64,000 nucleotides of DNA from Paraphoma chrysanthemicola (lineage: Eukaryota; Ascomycota; Dothideomycetes; Pleosporales; Phaeosphaeriaceae): contig JAGMWG010000027.1 of NCBI GenBank assembly GCA_020744225.1, positions 248,001-312,000 on the forward strand, in the 5' to 3' direction. Both the position numbers and the translations under genes were made by a program. Of this stretch, positions 1 to 9,627 are shown piece after piece; positions within the stretch are counted from its first letter, which is position 1, and each line of letters starts with the position of its first letter. Below the pieces are notes generated by a model, which did no database searches, was not told the DNA's origin, and saw only the letters and a program-made list of their open reading frames with translations.

Positions 1-30
1 CATACATAGATTTGTGCTAATTCTGTGAAG

Positions 31-444
31 GGTGGCATCACGCTTGGTCGCTTCGTCCTGACACATGCTGCGCCAAAGATCGGAGAGAAGAACTTCGTCG
101 TCATGCTTACCATTGGAACCTTTGCGCTTCAGCTCCTCGCATGGCTGATTCCCAATGTCATCGGAAACGCGGTCGCAGTCTCACTTCTTGGTCTTCTTCT
201 CGGTCCAGTCTATCCTTGTGCACAGACGATCTTCTCGCGCCTGTTACCGCGCCACATTCAGACGACGGCTATTGGCTTCATTGGAGGCGCAGGTAGCTCT
301 GGAGGTGCAGTAGCTCCATTCACCACCGGTATTCTCGCGCAGGCGTCGGGCACCTGGGTGCTTCATCCCGTCTGTCTTGGGATGTATGCGGCGATGATGG
401 CGTGCTGGTTCGCCTTACCACGCGTGCACAAGAGGACTGATTAA
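31..444 (+). CDS. MFS transporter, C-terminal part (gene runs off the left edge)
   Basis: This is the 3' end of a membrane transporter of the major facilitator superfamily. About 137 codons are visible, with hydrophobic helices, a Pro-Cys turn in the helix pair around GPVYPCAQTIF, and a glycine-rich helix (GFIGGAGSSGGAVAPF) typical of the fungal MFS group related to yeast YCR023C/BSC6. The sequence before base 31 reads tgctaat...gaag, which looks like an intron branch site and acceptor, so base 31 is probably an exon start. The frame stays open to TGA at 442-444. The substrate cannot be told. Membrane location is inferred from the helices. Confidence 0.75.
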   Translation, partial: GGITLGRFVLTHAAPKIGEKNFVVMLTIGTFALQLLAWLIPNVIGNAVAVSLLGLLLGPVYPCAQTIFSRLLPRHIQTTAIGFIGGAGSSGGAVAPFTTGILAQASGTWVLHPVCLGMYAAMMACWFALPRVHKRTD

Positions 445-748
445 GCCCGATCTCCTATCAATACAACGCTCGTCGGTCATTTCGGCGACAGTTCTGGCCG
501 TGGCCGACTTTGGTATTGTAGTTCTTGTCGATTCTTAGTGGCTCAAGCGATGAGGGATTCGCATTACGTCAACGCGCATGAAGCTAGCGGGCTCCACGCG
601 ACGCGATCCTTCGACATTGGTTCTCAACATGACACTGTAGGTCAGACAGACGAATATATAGCAATTGGACTTCGCCTTATATTCCAACTCATACGTTATC
701 GGCCTCGCCAATTCTCAAACCTCGCAATTGAATCACAAGGTCGTCACG
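445..748. other. Intergenic, 304 bp
   Basis: Holds the 3' flank of the MFS gene and the 5' flank of the DUF1772 gene. Bases 665-748 are open in the same frame as the next gene but begin at a TTG, so I treat them as 5' UTR. I see no other feature. Confidence 0.5.
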
Positions 749-1435
749 ATGCCTACCACCGCAGCTACCCACGCCACCCAAATACTCAGCGTATCCACCG
801 CCTTGGTCGCATCTGGCGGCATAGCAACCCTTTCGCTCTTCGACATCCCACTGCTAAAATCGCAACCTGCCTCTCGCTCGCTCCCTATGACACGCTGGCT
901 ATTCAGCCGCGGCTCGCACATCTTCCCCACCGCCGCCGCCATCTCTTCCTCCGGCTTCGCATACCTCGCATACTCTGCTTTGCCAATTGGCCAACGCACA
1001 ATATCTGCTTTCCTACAGCACGCAACAAGAGGGACAGTCGGATTATACGCCGCCGCCGCGGCACTCACGATCAGCATCGCGCCATGGACCATGATAGCAA
1101 TGATCCCGACAAACTTCACCTTAATAAAACTCAACGAACAGCTTGGAGGCACAAGAAGCGCCAAGTCAGCGCAATATCGGCAGAAGATAGCGGAGGATCC
1201 GAACAAAATGCCAGGAGGCTGGGACAGGAGTGCGGAAGACTCGGTGGACGGAAAGGATGATGTGAGCCAGTGGCTCGACTTCAGCCCGCCGCAAGAAAGA
1301 ACAAGGAAGGACAGCTCGAAGAAGCAGGATGAGGAGGTGCGGGAGTTGCTGGAAAAGTTCAAGTTTTTGAATTGGGCAAGGGCGGTTTTGATGGGTGTCG
1401 GAGGGGTGGTGGGGTTGAGTGCGGCTCTGGCATGA
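749..1435 (+). CDS. DUF1772 (anthrone-oxygenase-like) membrane protein
   Basis: A 228-residue single-exon protein with about four hydrophobic segments (near residues 10-30, 50-75, 90-120 and the last 20). The motif PWTMIAMIPTNFTLIKLNEQ near residue 115 is the conserved P-x-T-x5-PTN-x3-L core of the DUF1772 family, which includes small fungal anthrone oxygenases of polyketide pathways as well as many proteins of unknown role. It is longer than the usual 160-190 residues because of a charged, lysine- and glutamate-rich insertion (residues 140-205) before the last helix. The start ATG at 749 has a good context (gtcacgATGcc). There is no polyketide synthase nearby, so a biosynthetic role is not supported here. 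Confidence 0.7.
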   Translation: MPTTAATHATQILSVSTALVASGGIATLSLFDIPLLKSQPASRSLPMTRWLFSRGSHIFPTAAAISSSGFAYLAYSALPIGQRTISAFLQHATRGTVGLYAAAAALTISIAPWTMIAMIPTNFTLIKLNEQLGGTRSAKSAQYRQKIAEDPNKMPGGWDRSAEDSVDGKDDVSQWLDFSPPQERTRKDSSKKQDEEVRELLEKFKFLNWARAVLMGVGGVVGLSAALA

Positions 1436-2065
1436 TAGCTGGAATCGTCTGTTTCTCTGAAACAACAAGTTAACAGCGAGCTCTGATAGTAACGCTGCAG
1501 CACATAACCAATAAGAGCTTGATTAAAAGAAGGCTGTTGTCGATCTTGAAACTTGTTGCTCTGTTACACGAAGCGGGCCGTCCTGCATGTTGCTGACGCT
1601 GCAGAAAGCTTACTCCCGACGGCCCTGCCAATCTTCGCCTAATCCTTGTGAACTTCACATCCAAACCCTCGAAACCATCCCATGCCATCCGACCTCTGAC
1701 AACCTTACTCTTAATGCCGTAGAGTGCACAGTGCAAAAGGACCGATTGCACTCCTCGCACTCGCACTCGCGGAGCTAAGCAACGGACATAACCACCGACC
1801 CCACATTCTTGCAGAATGTGCCCCTCCAGAAGCACAACGCCGACCCGACAATTGCCAGTTTCGAGCGTAGTCGAGACCGTGAACAGACATTTCGGACGAA
1901 TCCGAGCATAACGGAGCTGGGAATAGCCGATTTAAACACGTCATTATCACGGCAAATGTTCAACGCGGTACTGAAACAGCAACTATAAGAGGTGGGAACT
2001 CCCGTTAGCATCATGCCTTCCAAGAACCCCAATTGCGCCTCTATCGATTCAATTGATCTTTCAAA
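1436..2065. other. Intergenic, 630 bp
   Basis: Lies between the DUF1772 gene and the aldo/keto reductase, both on the plus strand. Short open frames on both strands (for example 1470-1835 minus and 1587-1778 plus) have no recognisable content. It presumably holds the terminator of one gene and the promoter of the next. Confidence 0.4.
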
Positions 2066-3397
2066 ATGTCTACAGCGCGTTCGCCATTCGGTGTAGTCCC
2101 AAAGGCCAAATCCCTTCTCGACTTCCAGCGCGTCTTGTCTCCCACCGCAGGCATTCGCGTCTCGCCACTATGTCTCGGAGCCATGAACTTTGGCGACGCG
2201 TGGGAAGGATTGATGGGCAAATGCGACAAGAAGACTACCTTTGAGATCCTGGACTACTTTTACGAGCAGGGCGGAAACTTTATTGACACGTATGTGCCAC
2301 GATATACTGTACGACATCCCAATGAGATACTGACAGTACTTTAGTGCCAACAACTACCAAGGCGAGGAATCCGAAACCTGGATCGGCGAATGGCTCGCCT
2401 CGCGCAAGAATCGCGACGCAATCGTCATTGCGACAAAATTTACCACTCTGTTCCCCGATCCGTACGGCCCAAACCCGCCGCGGCAAAAGGCCAACTATGC
2501 AGGCAACAGCACAAAGTCGCTCCGTGTGTCGCTGGAAGCTAGTTTGAAGAAGCTACAGACGGACTACATTGACTTGCTCTACGTCCACTGGTGGGACTTC
2601 TCCACATCCATACCGGAGCTGATGCAAAGTCTCAACCAAGTTGTGACGTCTGGAAAGGTCTTGTACCTGGGTGTGAGCGACACTCCAGCCTGGGTTGTTA
2701 GCAAGGCAAACGAATGTATGTCCAAACCCCTCTTTCCTTTTCCCTTCCTACCTATCTACTACCAAACTCGTATTCATTCGCTAACCACTTCCTCCCAGAC
2801 GCCCGTAACCACGGCCTACGCCCCTTCTCCGTCTACCAAGGCCGCTGGTCCGCCGCAGACCGCGACTTCGAGCGCGAAATCATCCCCATGGCGCGCGACG
2901 AGGGCATGGCGCTCTGCCCATGGGGCGCGCTCGGCGGCGGCAGGTTCACGACTGAGCAGAAGCGCAAAGACGCAGATACAGGCCGCGACCCCAACTTTGC
3001 GAAGCCGAGCGAAAAGGACATCAAGATCAGCCAGAAGCTGGAAAGCGTGGCGCAGCAAAAGGGAACCGCGTTGACGAGTATTGCGCTTGCGTATATTCGC
3101 GCAAAGTATCCATATGTTTACCCCATTGTGGGAGGAAGGAAGATTGAGCATTTGAAGGGCAATATCGAGGCGTTGGCTATTGACCTTACCGACGAGGAGG
3201 TCGATGACATTGATAGCGCTGTGGACTTTGATATCGGGTTCCCGATGAACTTTTTGTTTGGTTTCGGAGGCGCAAAGTACAACACTCGGTTGGGCAGTGG
3301 GGAGGTTGGGTTGTTGAAGTTTGCGGGCAATTTGGAGACGCCGCCGGTGCTGAGGGGACCGAAGCCGCATGGGCTAGAGGGGTATGGAAATAACTAG
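2066..3397 (+). CDS. Aldo/keto reductase (aryl-alcohol dehydrogenase type)
   Basis: NADPH-dependent oxidoreductase with a TIM-barrel fold, related to yeast AAD proteins and the norsolorinic-acid-reductase-like group. Three exons: 2066-2289, 2345-2715 and 2799-3397; both introns have GTATGT donors (acceptors ttag and cccag). Splicing restores the family core: LGAMNFGDAW near residue 35, the catalytic-tetrad Asp and Tyr in FIDTANNYQG, Lys in VIATKF, and His in LYVHWWDFST. The C-terminal region contains YPYVYPIVGGRK, the cofactor-binding strand that precedes the usual R-x4-N/H segment. Coding length is 397 residues, normal for the AAD group. The substrate cannot be predicted. Confidence 0.9.
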
Positions 3398-3582
3398 GAT
3401 CACGTTGGATCGAGGTCCTGGCGCAGAAGCTGTAGAAGTAGATGAGAATATCAGATTGATATGATGTTATGAAGTACATACTTTTTTTAGGGGTATCTGT
3501 ACCGTGACATGCAACAACTCCATGCAAATGCAAATGCAACAACTAATAATGAGTAGCAATCCAACCACCTAGACACAGGATC

Positions 3583-4665
3583 CTAATGCTTCTTCTTTTT
3601 CTTCGACTTCTTCCTGTTCCGCTTCTTCTTCTCCTCATCGCCAGCGCCGCCGGCTTCAGCCTCTGCTGCCTCTGCCGCCGCCTCAAGCCGGATGTGTCCA
3701 TATTTCTGCCTGATCTCCTTTTCGAAATCGGTCTTCTCCAACCTAAAGAGCGCCATGGTCGCCCTCGCATCCTCAACCGAGCTATGCGCGCCGACCTGGA
3801 TCTCCACGCCCAGCAATTTCTCTGCCAAAAGCTTCAATCCCGGCGTTCGCCCGGGCACCATTGCCAGCGCGCGGAACTTGGAGAACTTGGACGTGTCGCG
3901 GATGAACCTTTTGTCGTGTTTCAAGATCAAAACGTCCAGATCGTTTTTGACTGCGTGGCCAACAAGTATCCGTCCAGCTAGCAAAATCTTCAAATCTTCG
4001 CGGACTTCTTCAAAAGGCCGCGCAACGTCCTTGTGTAGATGTCTCGGCTCGATGCCCGATACAGCGGTGCGGTAGTCCGTAACGTCGATGTTGCGCGGTA
4101 TTTGAACGTACGAATCGTAGACCTGGTGTCCGTGGAAATTAACCAGCGAGACGCGTGCGAGCGCCGAGTCGCGATTCGGCTCAGGTCCTATGCCAACCAT
4201 TTCACAGTCGACGGCGACGTATTTGCCGGGAAGGGCAGTGGGGGAGACGCCTTCATTCTCGACATCGGGGAACGAGGGGTGCGGATCGATGACTGAGAGG
4301 GGTTCGGAGGTGGGGTCGGAGAGGAGGGTGGGTTTCTTGAGGTTGGGCGTGGAGATGCTTCGGGAGAGAGCCTTGGTGTCGTTGTGCTTGGTGGATGCGC
4401 CGAGGGAGGCTGGCTCTTCCATCTTTTGTCGCTTTCGTGGGGTCGAAGGTTTTCGTGGCGCGCTTGTACTTTTGCCGTTCACTGACTTGGCAGGCGCATG
4501 GCCATTCAGTCCATTGGTGTGCTGAGGTCTCTTGCGCTTGAGTGACTGTTGCTTCTCGTCTTCGAACTTCTTGTGCTTCGACGGCGCAGATGATTTAGAG
4601 GCTTGGAGAGAAGCCTGGAGCTTCTTCCAGTTGGACGAGAGATTGGAGAGCTCGATTGGAGCCAT
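3583..4665 (-). CDS. REX4: RNA exonuclease 4 (DEDDh family)
   Basis: A 360-residue single-exon 3'-5' exoribonuclease, orthologous to yeast Rex4, which acts in pre-rRNA processing in the nucleus/nucleolus. The basic N-terminal half (about residues 20-115, Lys/Arg/Ser rich) is likely a nuclear and nucleolar targeting tail. The exonuclease domain spans residues 149-310: VDCEMVG gives catalytic D153 and E155, GHAVKNDLDVL gives D242, and AHSSVEDA gives H294 and D299, so all DEDDh residues are present. The C-terminus is a very basic Lys-rich tail. It is divergent with ESA1, sharing a 283-bp spacer. Confidence 0.93.
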   Translation of the reverse strand: MAPIELSNLSSNWKKLQASLQASKSSAPSKHKKFEDEKQQSLKRKRPQHTNGLNGHAPAKSVNGKSTSAPRKPSTPRKRQKMEEPASLGASTKHNDTKALSRSISTPNLKKPTLLSDPTSEPLSVIDPHPSFPDVENEGVSPTALPGKYVAVDCEMVGIGPEPNRDSALARVSLVNFHGHQVYDSYVQIPRNIDVTDYRTAVSGIEPRHLHKDVARPFEEVREDLKILLAGRILVGHAVKNDLDVLILKHDKRFIRDTSKFSKFRALAMVPGRTPGLKLLAEKLLGVEIQVGAHSSVEDARATMALFRLEKTDFEKEIRQKYGHIRLEAAAEAAEAEAGGAGDEEKKKRNRKKSKKKKKH

Positions 4666-4948
4666 GTTGAGGTCACCTGCGAGGCATGGCGGTCTGGAAA
4701 TCGTCGTATGAATGGTGGACGACAGAAGCTGCGTTTGCGAGACTTCCGAACGGTCCCCGCAAAGAAATGTTCAAAAGTTCGACCAGGCCCGGCGCACGGA
4801 CGTCGGCGGCTGCAAGTGCCGGTGGGAGGCGCGCGCAGGCGGCAACACCGCGACAAAGGAGCGCACGCATCGCCAACTTCATCACGACTTCACCATCCAC
4901 AACGCGACTCAAAACTTGCACCGATCTTGGAACAGGTGTCGCATAGCC
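4666..4948. promoter_or_regulatory. Shared divergent promoter region of REX4 and ESA1
   Basis: Only 283 bp separate the REX4 start codon (minus strand, 4665) from the ESA1 start codon (plus strand, 4949). Both promoters and both 5' UTRs must fit here. I see no clear TATA box. The inference of a bidirectional promoter rests on geometry alone. Confidence 0.5.
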
Positions 4949-6611
4949 ATGGCACCACGAGAAACATCACACGAGCCCTCCGGCACGCCGGTCCCAGTAG
5001 AAACAGGATTCGCCTCACTTGCACAACTGAGGTATGTGCGACACCAGTGCACGTCGTTTGAAGATGCATACTAATGCGTGGCGTGCAGAGTCGGTGTGAA
5101 GGCATGGGTTGAGAAAGTACGTTTGCGCCGCTGAAGTCGCCTTGTGCCGTACTCAGGGATGCCGGAACATCAGCAAACGCAAACGGAGAATTACAACTAA
5201 CAATATACAGGATGGAGAACAGCGCAAAGCTGAGATACTGTCAATACAAACACGTCAAGGAAAACCAAAGTTTTACGTTCATTATGAGGAGTTCAACAAG
5301 CGTCTCGACGAGTGGATCGCAGCAGAGCGCATCAACTTGTCAAAAGAGGTGGAATGGCCGGCGCCAGAGAAGCCAGAGAAGAAGAAGGCTGCTGCGCCCA
5401 AGAACGAGAAGGCGCCCTCGAAAAATGATCAAAAGAACCTGAAGCGGTCACGTAGCAAACTTGACCGCGAGATTTCAGGCACTCCGGAGTCGACGTCCAG
5501 CAACATCCCAGGCAAACCTCAACGACCGTCGAAAGCTGGCGGTAAGGAGAACCAAGAGCTCTTGATCACTAGTGAGGTCACAGAAGGCACACCAAAGCCC
5601 GAAGATGAAGAGATGGATTTGGTGGACGTGCAGGATGCAGCGGCGGCGGCGAAAGCAATGCCTGATCATGAGTACTCTCGAGAAGACGAGATAGAGAAGC
5701 TGCGCACATCTGGATCCATGACGCAAAATCAAACGGAAATCTCACGAGTGCGAAATCTAGAAAAGATCCAAATGGGCAAGTTCGAGGTCGAGCCCTGGTA
5801 CTTCTCGCCTTACCCAATCGACTTTGTCGACTCCGACGTCGTCTACATCTGCGAATTCTGCCTCTCCTACTTTGGCGAGGTCACACAGTTTGAGCGCCAC
5901 CGCACAAAGTGCACACTTCTCCATCCACCTGGCAACGAGATCTACCGCGACGACTACGTCTCCTTTTTCGAAATCGACGGCCGCAGGCAACGCACTTGGT
6001 GCCGCAACCTCTGCTTACTCTCCAAACTCTTCCTCGACCACAAGACTCTGTACTACGACGTGGACCCCTTCCTCTTCTATTGCATGTGCACGCGTGACGA
6101 ACACGGATGCCACTTCGTTGGCTACTTCTCCAAAGAAAAAGAATCTGCCGAGGGCTACAACGTCGCCTGTATTCTGACGCTCCCACAATATCAACGTAAA
6201 GGCTTCGGCAAGCTCCTCATCGATTTCTCCTACCTACTCTCCAAACGCGAAGGCAAGCTCGGATCGCCCGAGAAACCTCTTTCTGATCTCGGTCTCCTGG
6301 GTTACCGCGCCTACTGGCAAGAAATCCTGGTAGACTTGCTCATGGAGCCGGGCAAAGTCGAAGCGAATATCGAGGACCTGGGCGCTGCAACAGCCATGAC
6401 GACGAACGATGTGCTACACACGCTGCAGAATTTGAATATGCTGAGGTACAGCAAAAATCAGCATGTAGTCGTCTTGACGGACGCGGTGATTGCGCAGCGT
6501 GAGAGGCAGAAGGCGAAGGAGAAATTGAAGGGGAAGAGGACGATTGATCCCGAGAGATTGATTTGGAAACCACCTGTGTTTTCGGCCGCGAGTCGGACTT
6601 GGAACTGGTGA
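4949..6611 (+). CDS. ESA1: Histone acetyltransferase ESA1 (MYST family, NuA4 catalytic subunit)
   Basis: Acetyl-CoA-dependent lysine acetyltransferase, catalytic subunit of the NuA4 and piccolo complexes that acetylate H4 and H2A. Three exons: 4949-5031, 5089-5116 (only 28 nt) and 5211-6611, giving 503 residues. Splicing yields a tudor-knot/chromo-barrel domain (about residues 30-90, with WVEK then DGEQRKAEILSIQ and FYVHYEEFNKRLDEWI), a linker rich in Lys/Ser/Glu, the MYST C2HC zinc finger (YICEFC...H-x3-C near residue 248), and the GNAT-like core with VACILTLPQYQRKGFGKLL (acetyl-CoA loop Q-x-x-R/K-G-x-G, near residue 360) followed by the SxPEKPLSDLG motif. Length and domain order match yeast Esa1 (445 residues) with a longer linker. 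Confidence 0.95.
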
Positions 6612-7147
6612 GGTGTATGTTTGTAGAGGTAAGCTCAAGATTGTAGGATATAGAACCGGAAATCTGGCGTTATGGGCGCGTGGTGTTGATGCGGGTTCAA
6701 GGTGTTGGTATACCCTAGTGCAATGGAAATCGTCGTCTCTACTTCCTATCAACCTATTTGCATGTCCTTTTGATATTCGCACGTCAGAGCAAGCCGGTAC
6801 GGCTTAGTGCTGAAGCGAAAGTAGGTTGCGACCGTTGTAGGCACTAAACCACGTGGTCAGAGAGTTATTGTAATGAAAAATGGGAGATCTGGTGGTAAAT
6901 ACACGCGAAGATAATGCAACGGCGAGTGTGGTGATTGTTACTAATTGTCAAAGACTGCGGTGGTCTGTGATTGATGTGTGCACGCATTCTTTCCTCGACT
7001 TTAAAGTGCTTGCTATGCCACATGGAAACTCCTGCCAAAACAAAATTAAAGCTCGATAGGAAGGGAAGAGAATAAAAAGAGTTCTTAACCATGCGGATGT
7101 AGGCCTCCCACTAACACAACTGCCAGTCGTCTGCTAGTAGGCCGTCA
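6612..7147. other. Intergenic, 536 bp
   Basis: Follows the ESA1 stop codon and leads into the gamma-glutamyltranspeptidase relic. Its last part may hold more decayed relic sequence, but no clear homology can be read. No other feature seen. Confidence 0.4.
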
Positions 7148-7591
7148 GTGCACTTTCACGATCACATTAAAGTTGTACTGCCCTCGAAAAGCTTCTACGA
7201 GCGTATGACCGAAAGGAGAATGCGTAGTGGAAGTCCTGTCGTCGTCGAACACCTAATCAAGTCTTCTTTCTACTTTACGACAGGCTCTTCTGGCGGGTCT
7301 AGAATTATCACTGCAGTCGTCCAAATCCTGTGGAATGTCTTGGATCGTGGCTTGAACACCGACGAGGGTTTGTCGACCCCTCGATTGCACGATCAGCTCA
7401 TTCCGAGCCAAAAGCTCTTTGAGTATGCGTTCGATAACTCTACAGTGCAATATCTCTCGGAACGTGGGCATAATATCAGTTGGGTAGCGTCTGGGGCTAC
7501 AGAGGCCGAAGCAATCCAGAGGTTTAGGAATGGTACTTCTGAGGCTGCAGTTGGTCCCAGTCTTGTAGACGGGACAGACCTCACACTTTAG
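7148..7591 (+). pseudogene. Gamma-glutamyltranspeptidase relic (3' end only)
   Basis: The reading frame encodes only the end of the GGT small subunit. It contains FYFTTGSSGGSRIITAV, the glycine-rich oxyanion/substrate-binding segment, followed by RLHDQLIP and ERGHNISWV, all in the order and spacing of intact fungal GGT. About 400 upstream residues are missing: there is no large subunit and no catalytic threonine segment within the preceding 1 kb, and the first 30 or so residues of the frame do not look like GGT. No ATG precedes the conserved part in a plausible position. I infer a truncated, non-functional relic. Intact GGT cleaves gamma-glutamyl bonds of glutathione. Confidence 0.8.
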
Positions 7592-7675
7592 ACGAGGAAG
7601 TAGTGCTATCAATGGCACATGGATGGTAGTAGTTATAACGGGTAATAGAACTCGGTATGTAGTACAAAAGTCAAA

Positions 7676-8747
7676 TTACACATCGCTGAATATGAAGGCT
7701 CTGAACTCAATGCTCTCGCGAGGTTTCGCATCTCGTGCTCGTCTGGAAGGCGTGAATGAAGCATGTGGGCAAGCTGGTGAGCTATTAGCATATGACAAAG
7801 ACCTAATATACCCAATACTGACCCCTCGCAGTGCATTCGTATTTTGAGTCAAAGGTTTTGAAGATCAAGACCTCGTCCGGTCGCTGTTCACTAATGTAGT
7901 ACCACTTGTACCGTGGACTCGGAAGCACGAACACCGTTTCTCCTGACCATGTTCGTCTCACGTTGTCGATTGCAACGAGATCGTCAGACTGTACAGTACT
8001 AGCATCGCAAATGGCTAGGGGAGCGTCCTGAACGGGTCGATAAAGCGGTTTCCAGAAGCTGCGGTTATCTTATTGACCATAGCTTACATTGAGCGAATAG
8101 TGTTGACATACTTTATCATGCGGACACGACCTTGGAGTAATTGATCTGCCTCATCGCCCAAGTGTCGCTGTACACGCCTTACCACCTCGGCAGGGGGTTG
8201 ATCTATGCTCACTTAGTACTGCCCTCCAAATCAATTTGTCGAGACACAATCTTACCTATATGAACTACCTTGGCAACAGGAAGCGGCTGCGTGCTATCAT
8301 TTGTATCTACGCCTTTCCCACGATCGTGCCTGACGTTACGGCGGAGCTGATGATTGTTAATTGAACTCAAGCTCAGTGGGTGATGATCGATAGTCATACA
8401 TGCCAGTCAAACACGACAATGCGCGAGCGTTCCCCGACCTGCTCTCGAAGGAGTGGCTCCACAATGTTAGGGATGAACTCAGTCTCCACTCTTGCGCGGT
8501 TGGTCCACTCAGTAAAGTCCGAACATATGGTGTGAACATTGAAGCCGTTGACATCTAGAGAATATGCTTCTGGACATTCCCGTATGTCTGTTACTTTTTC
8601 TTCGGATGCAGATTGCTCGAAGTTAATGTTCGTGTTCGAGATTGGGCTCGACTTGGACAGTCCCGAAATGATCTGATATGGCTTCTCTCTGGCGAACTTT
8701 TCATCCCATTTCATGTACTGGAATCTGGTGGCCTCGTGCACGATCAT
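7676..8747 (-). CDS. CmcJ/AsaB-like hydroxylase/desaturase family protein
   Basis: Fungal protein of the family annotated as GA4-desaturase, CmcJ-like methoxylase subunit or AsaB-like hydroxylase/desaturase, found in many secondary-metabolism loci. Five exons fit: 8747-8400, 8346-8256, 8202-8112, 8058-7823 and 7773-7676, with donors GTATGA, GTAAGA, GTATGT and GTCAGT. The total is 864 nt, an exact frame of 287 residues with no stop. Family landmarks appear in order: FQYMKWDEKFAREKPYQI at the N-terminus, YSLDVNGF, RIVVFDWHLRR (residues about 108-118), the core LYRPVQDAPLAICDASTV, KWYYISEQRPDEVLIFK, CPHASF and the terminal PRESIEFRAFIF. The last donor (GTCAGT at 7822) is the least certain junction. 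It lies in a decayed neighbourhood but itself looks intact. Confidence 0.8.
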
Positions 8748-9268
8748 GATTTTGCTGACGATGCTGAACAGCTCAAGCGAGATCAGTGCCGCCGAAGTCA
8801 ATGGCGATGTAGCACAGTGTAGGGCTCAGTCACACCACTTTGCCCATCTCACCACTGTTAATTTGAATTATCCGCCATTCTTTCACCAATCGCGAACGAT
8901 CGCTATACACCATGTCTGTCCATAATATGTCTATGCAGCGACATGATGATCCCCCACAATCACTGAATTCATTTGCCTGTTGGCATTGATAAGTGCATGC
9001 AGAATTCAGCCTGATTCGGTCAAGACCTTGGACACGCCGGGCTATATGCAGCCTAATCTTTCTGGAGGCACATCCCCCCAACATGCCAAGATATTGTGCG
9101 AATGTGAAAGAGGGGTAAGTTTCACATGCACATTTGATTGAAGCAGCTGACTTTGAGCTTCGTCGTTGCAGAACTGTATCTAGCATCCAAAGATCGTGCC
9201 ATATTTCCAACAGAGTCGACGCACAACATTCTAATTCAAAACCATAAAGTTCATCCTTAAACAAAATC
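8748..9268. other. Intergenic / possible 5' leader of the small ORF
   Basis: Contains a well-formed plus-strand intron at 9115-9171 (donor GTAAGT, branch gctgact, acceptor ttgcag, 57 bp). It lies 97 bp upstream of the ATG at 9269 and could be a 5'-UTR intron of that ORF. Otherwise I see nothing. Confidence 0.35.
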
Positions 9269-9469
9269 ATGGACTCCAGCAATCGACCAGAAGCAAAGAA
9301 AGGCTGGGCTGAGCAGATCCGTGTCTCCCAAACGGAGGATGAGCGCGAACAGCCGTGGAAAACTGCTATGGAGAATGACACTAGCAAGGCCAAGCAGCAG
9401 GAGATCTCGACCGCAAAGTCGCCTGATCCTATCGACGATGGAAGTGAAGAAATGGCTATGAGCAGTTGA
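9269..9469 (+). CDS. Possible small hypothetical protein (66 aa)
   Basis: A 66-residue hydrophilic open frame starting at an ATG in a fair context (aaaatcATGg), rich in Glu, Lys, Ser and Asp, with no signal peptide and no recognised domain. The main support is the intron-like sequence at 9115-9171 just upstream on the same strand, with donor, branch site and acceptor all close to consensus. I do not recognise the protein. It could be a chance ORF; the longer minus-strand frame over the same bases shows no family feature either. Confidence 0.3.
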   Translation: MDSSNRPEAKKGWAEQIRVSQTEDEREQPWKTAMENDTSKAKQQEISTAKSPDPIDDGSEEMAMSS

Positions 9470-9627
9470 ACCGAATGGATAAAATTATGGTGAAATAGTC
9501 CAGCCATAGCATTATCAAGACGGGCCACTAAGATGATCACAGATCAAATTGAACTATAGTGCCGAGAACGACATAGGCACCCATAACACGTCCAGTATGG
9601 TGAATGAAGGAGACGCCGGTAGGATGC

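Noticed and set aside
665..748. N-terminal extension of the DUF1772 protein to base 665
   Set aside because: The extension starts at a TTG, not an ATG, and has no family resemblance; the ATG at 749 has a good context.
733..1503. Long open frame on the minus strand opposite the DUF1772 gene
   Set aside because: It mirrors the coding frame of a GC-rich gene and has no domain; a shadow.
8830..9540. 236-codon minus-strand frame
   Set aside because: No family features, erratic composition, and it overlaps plus-strand intron signals at 9115-9171.
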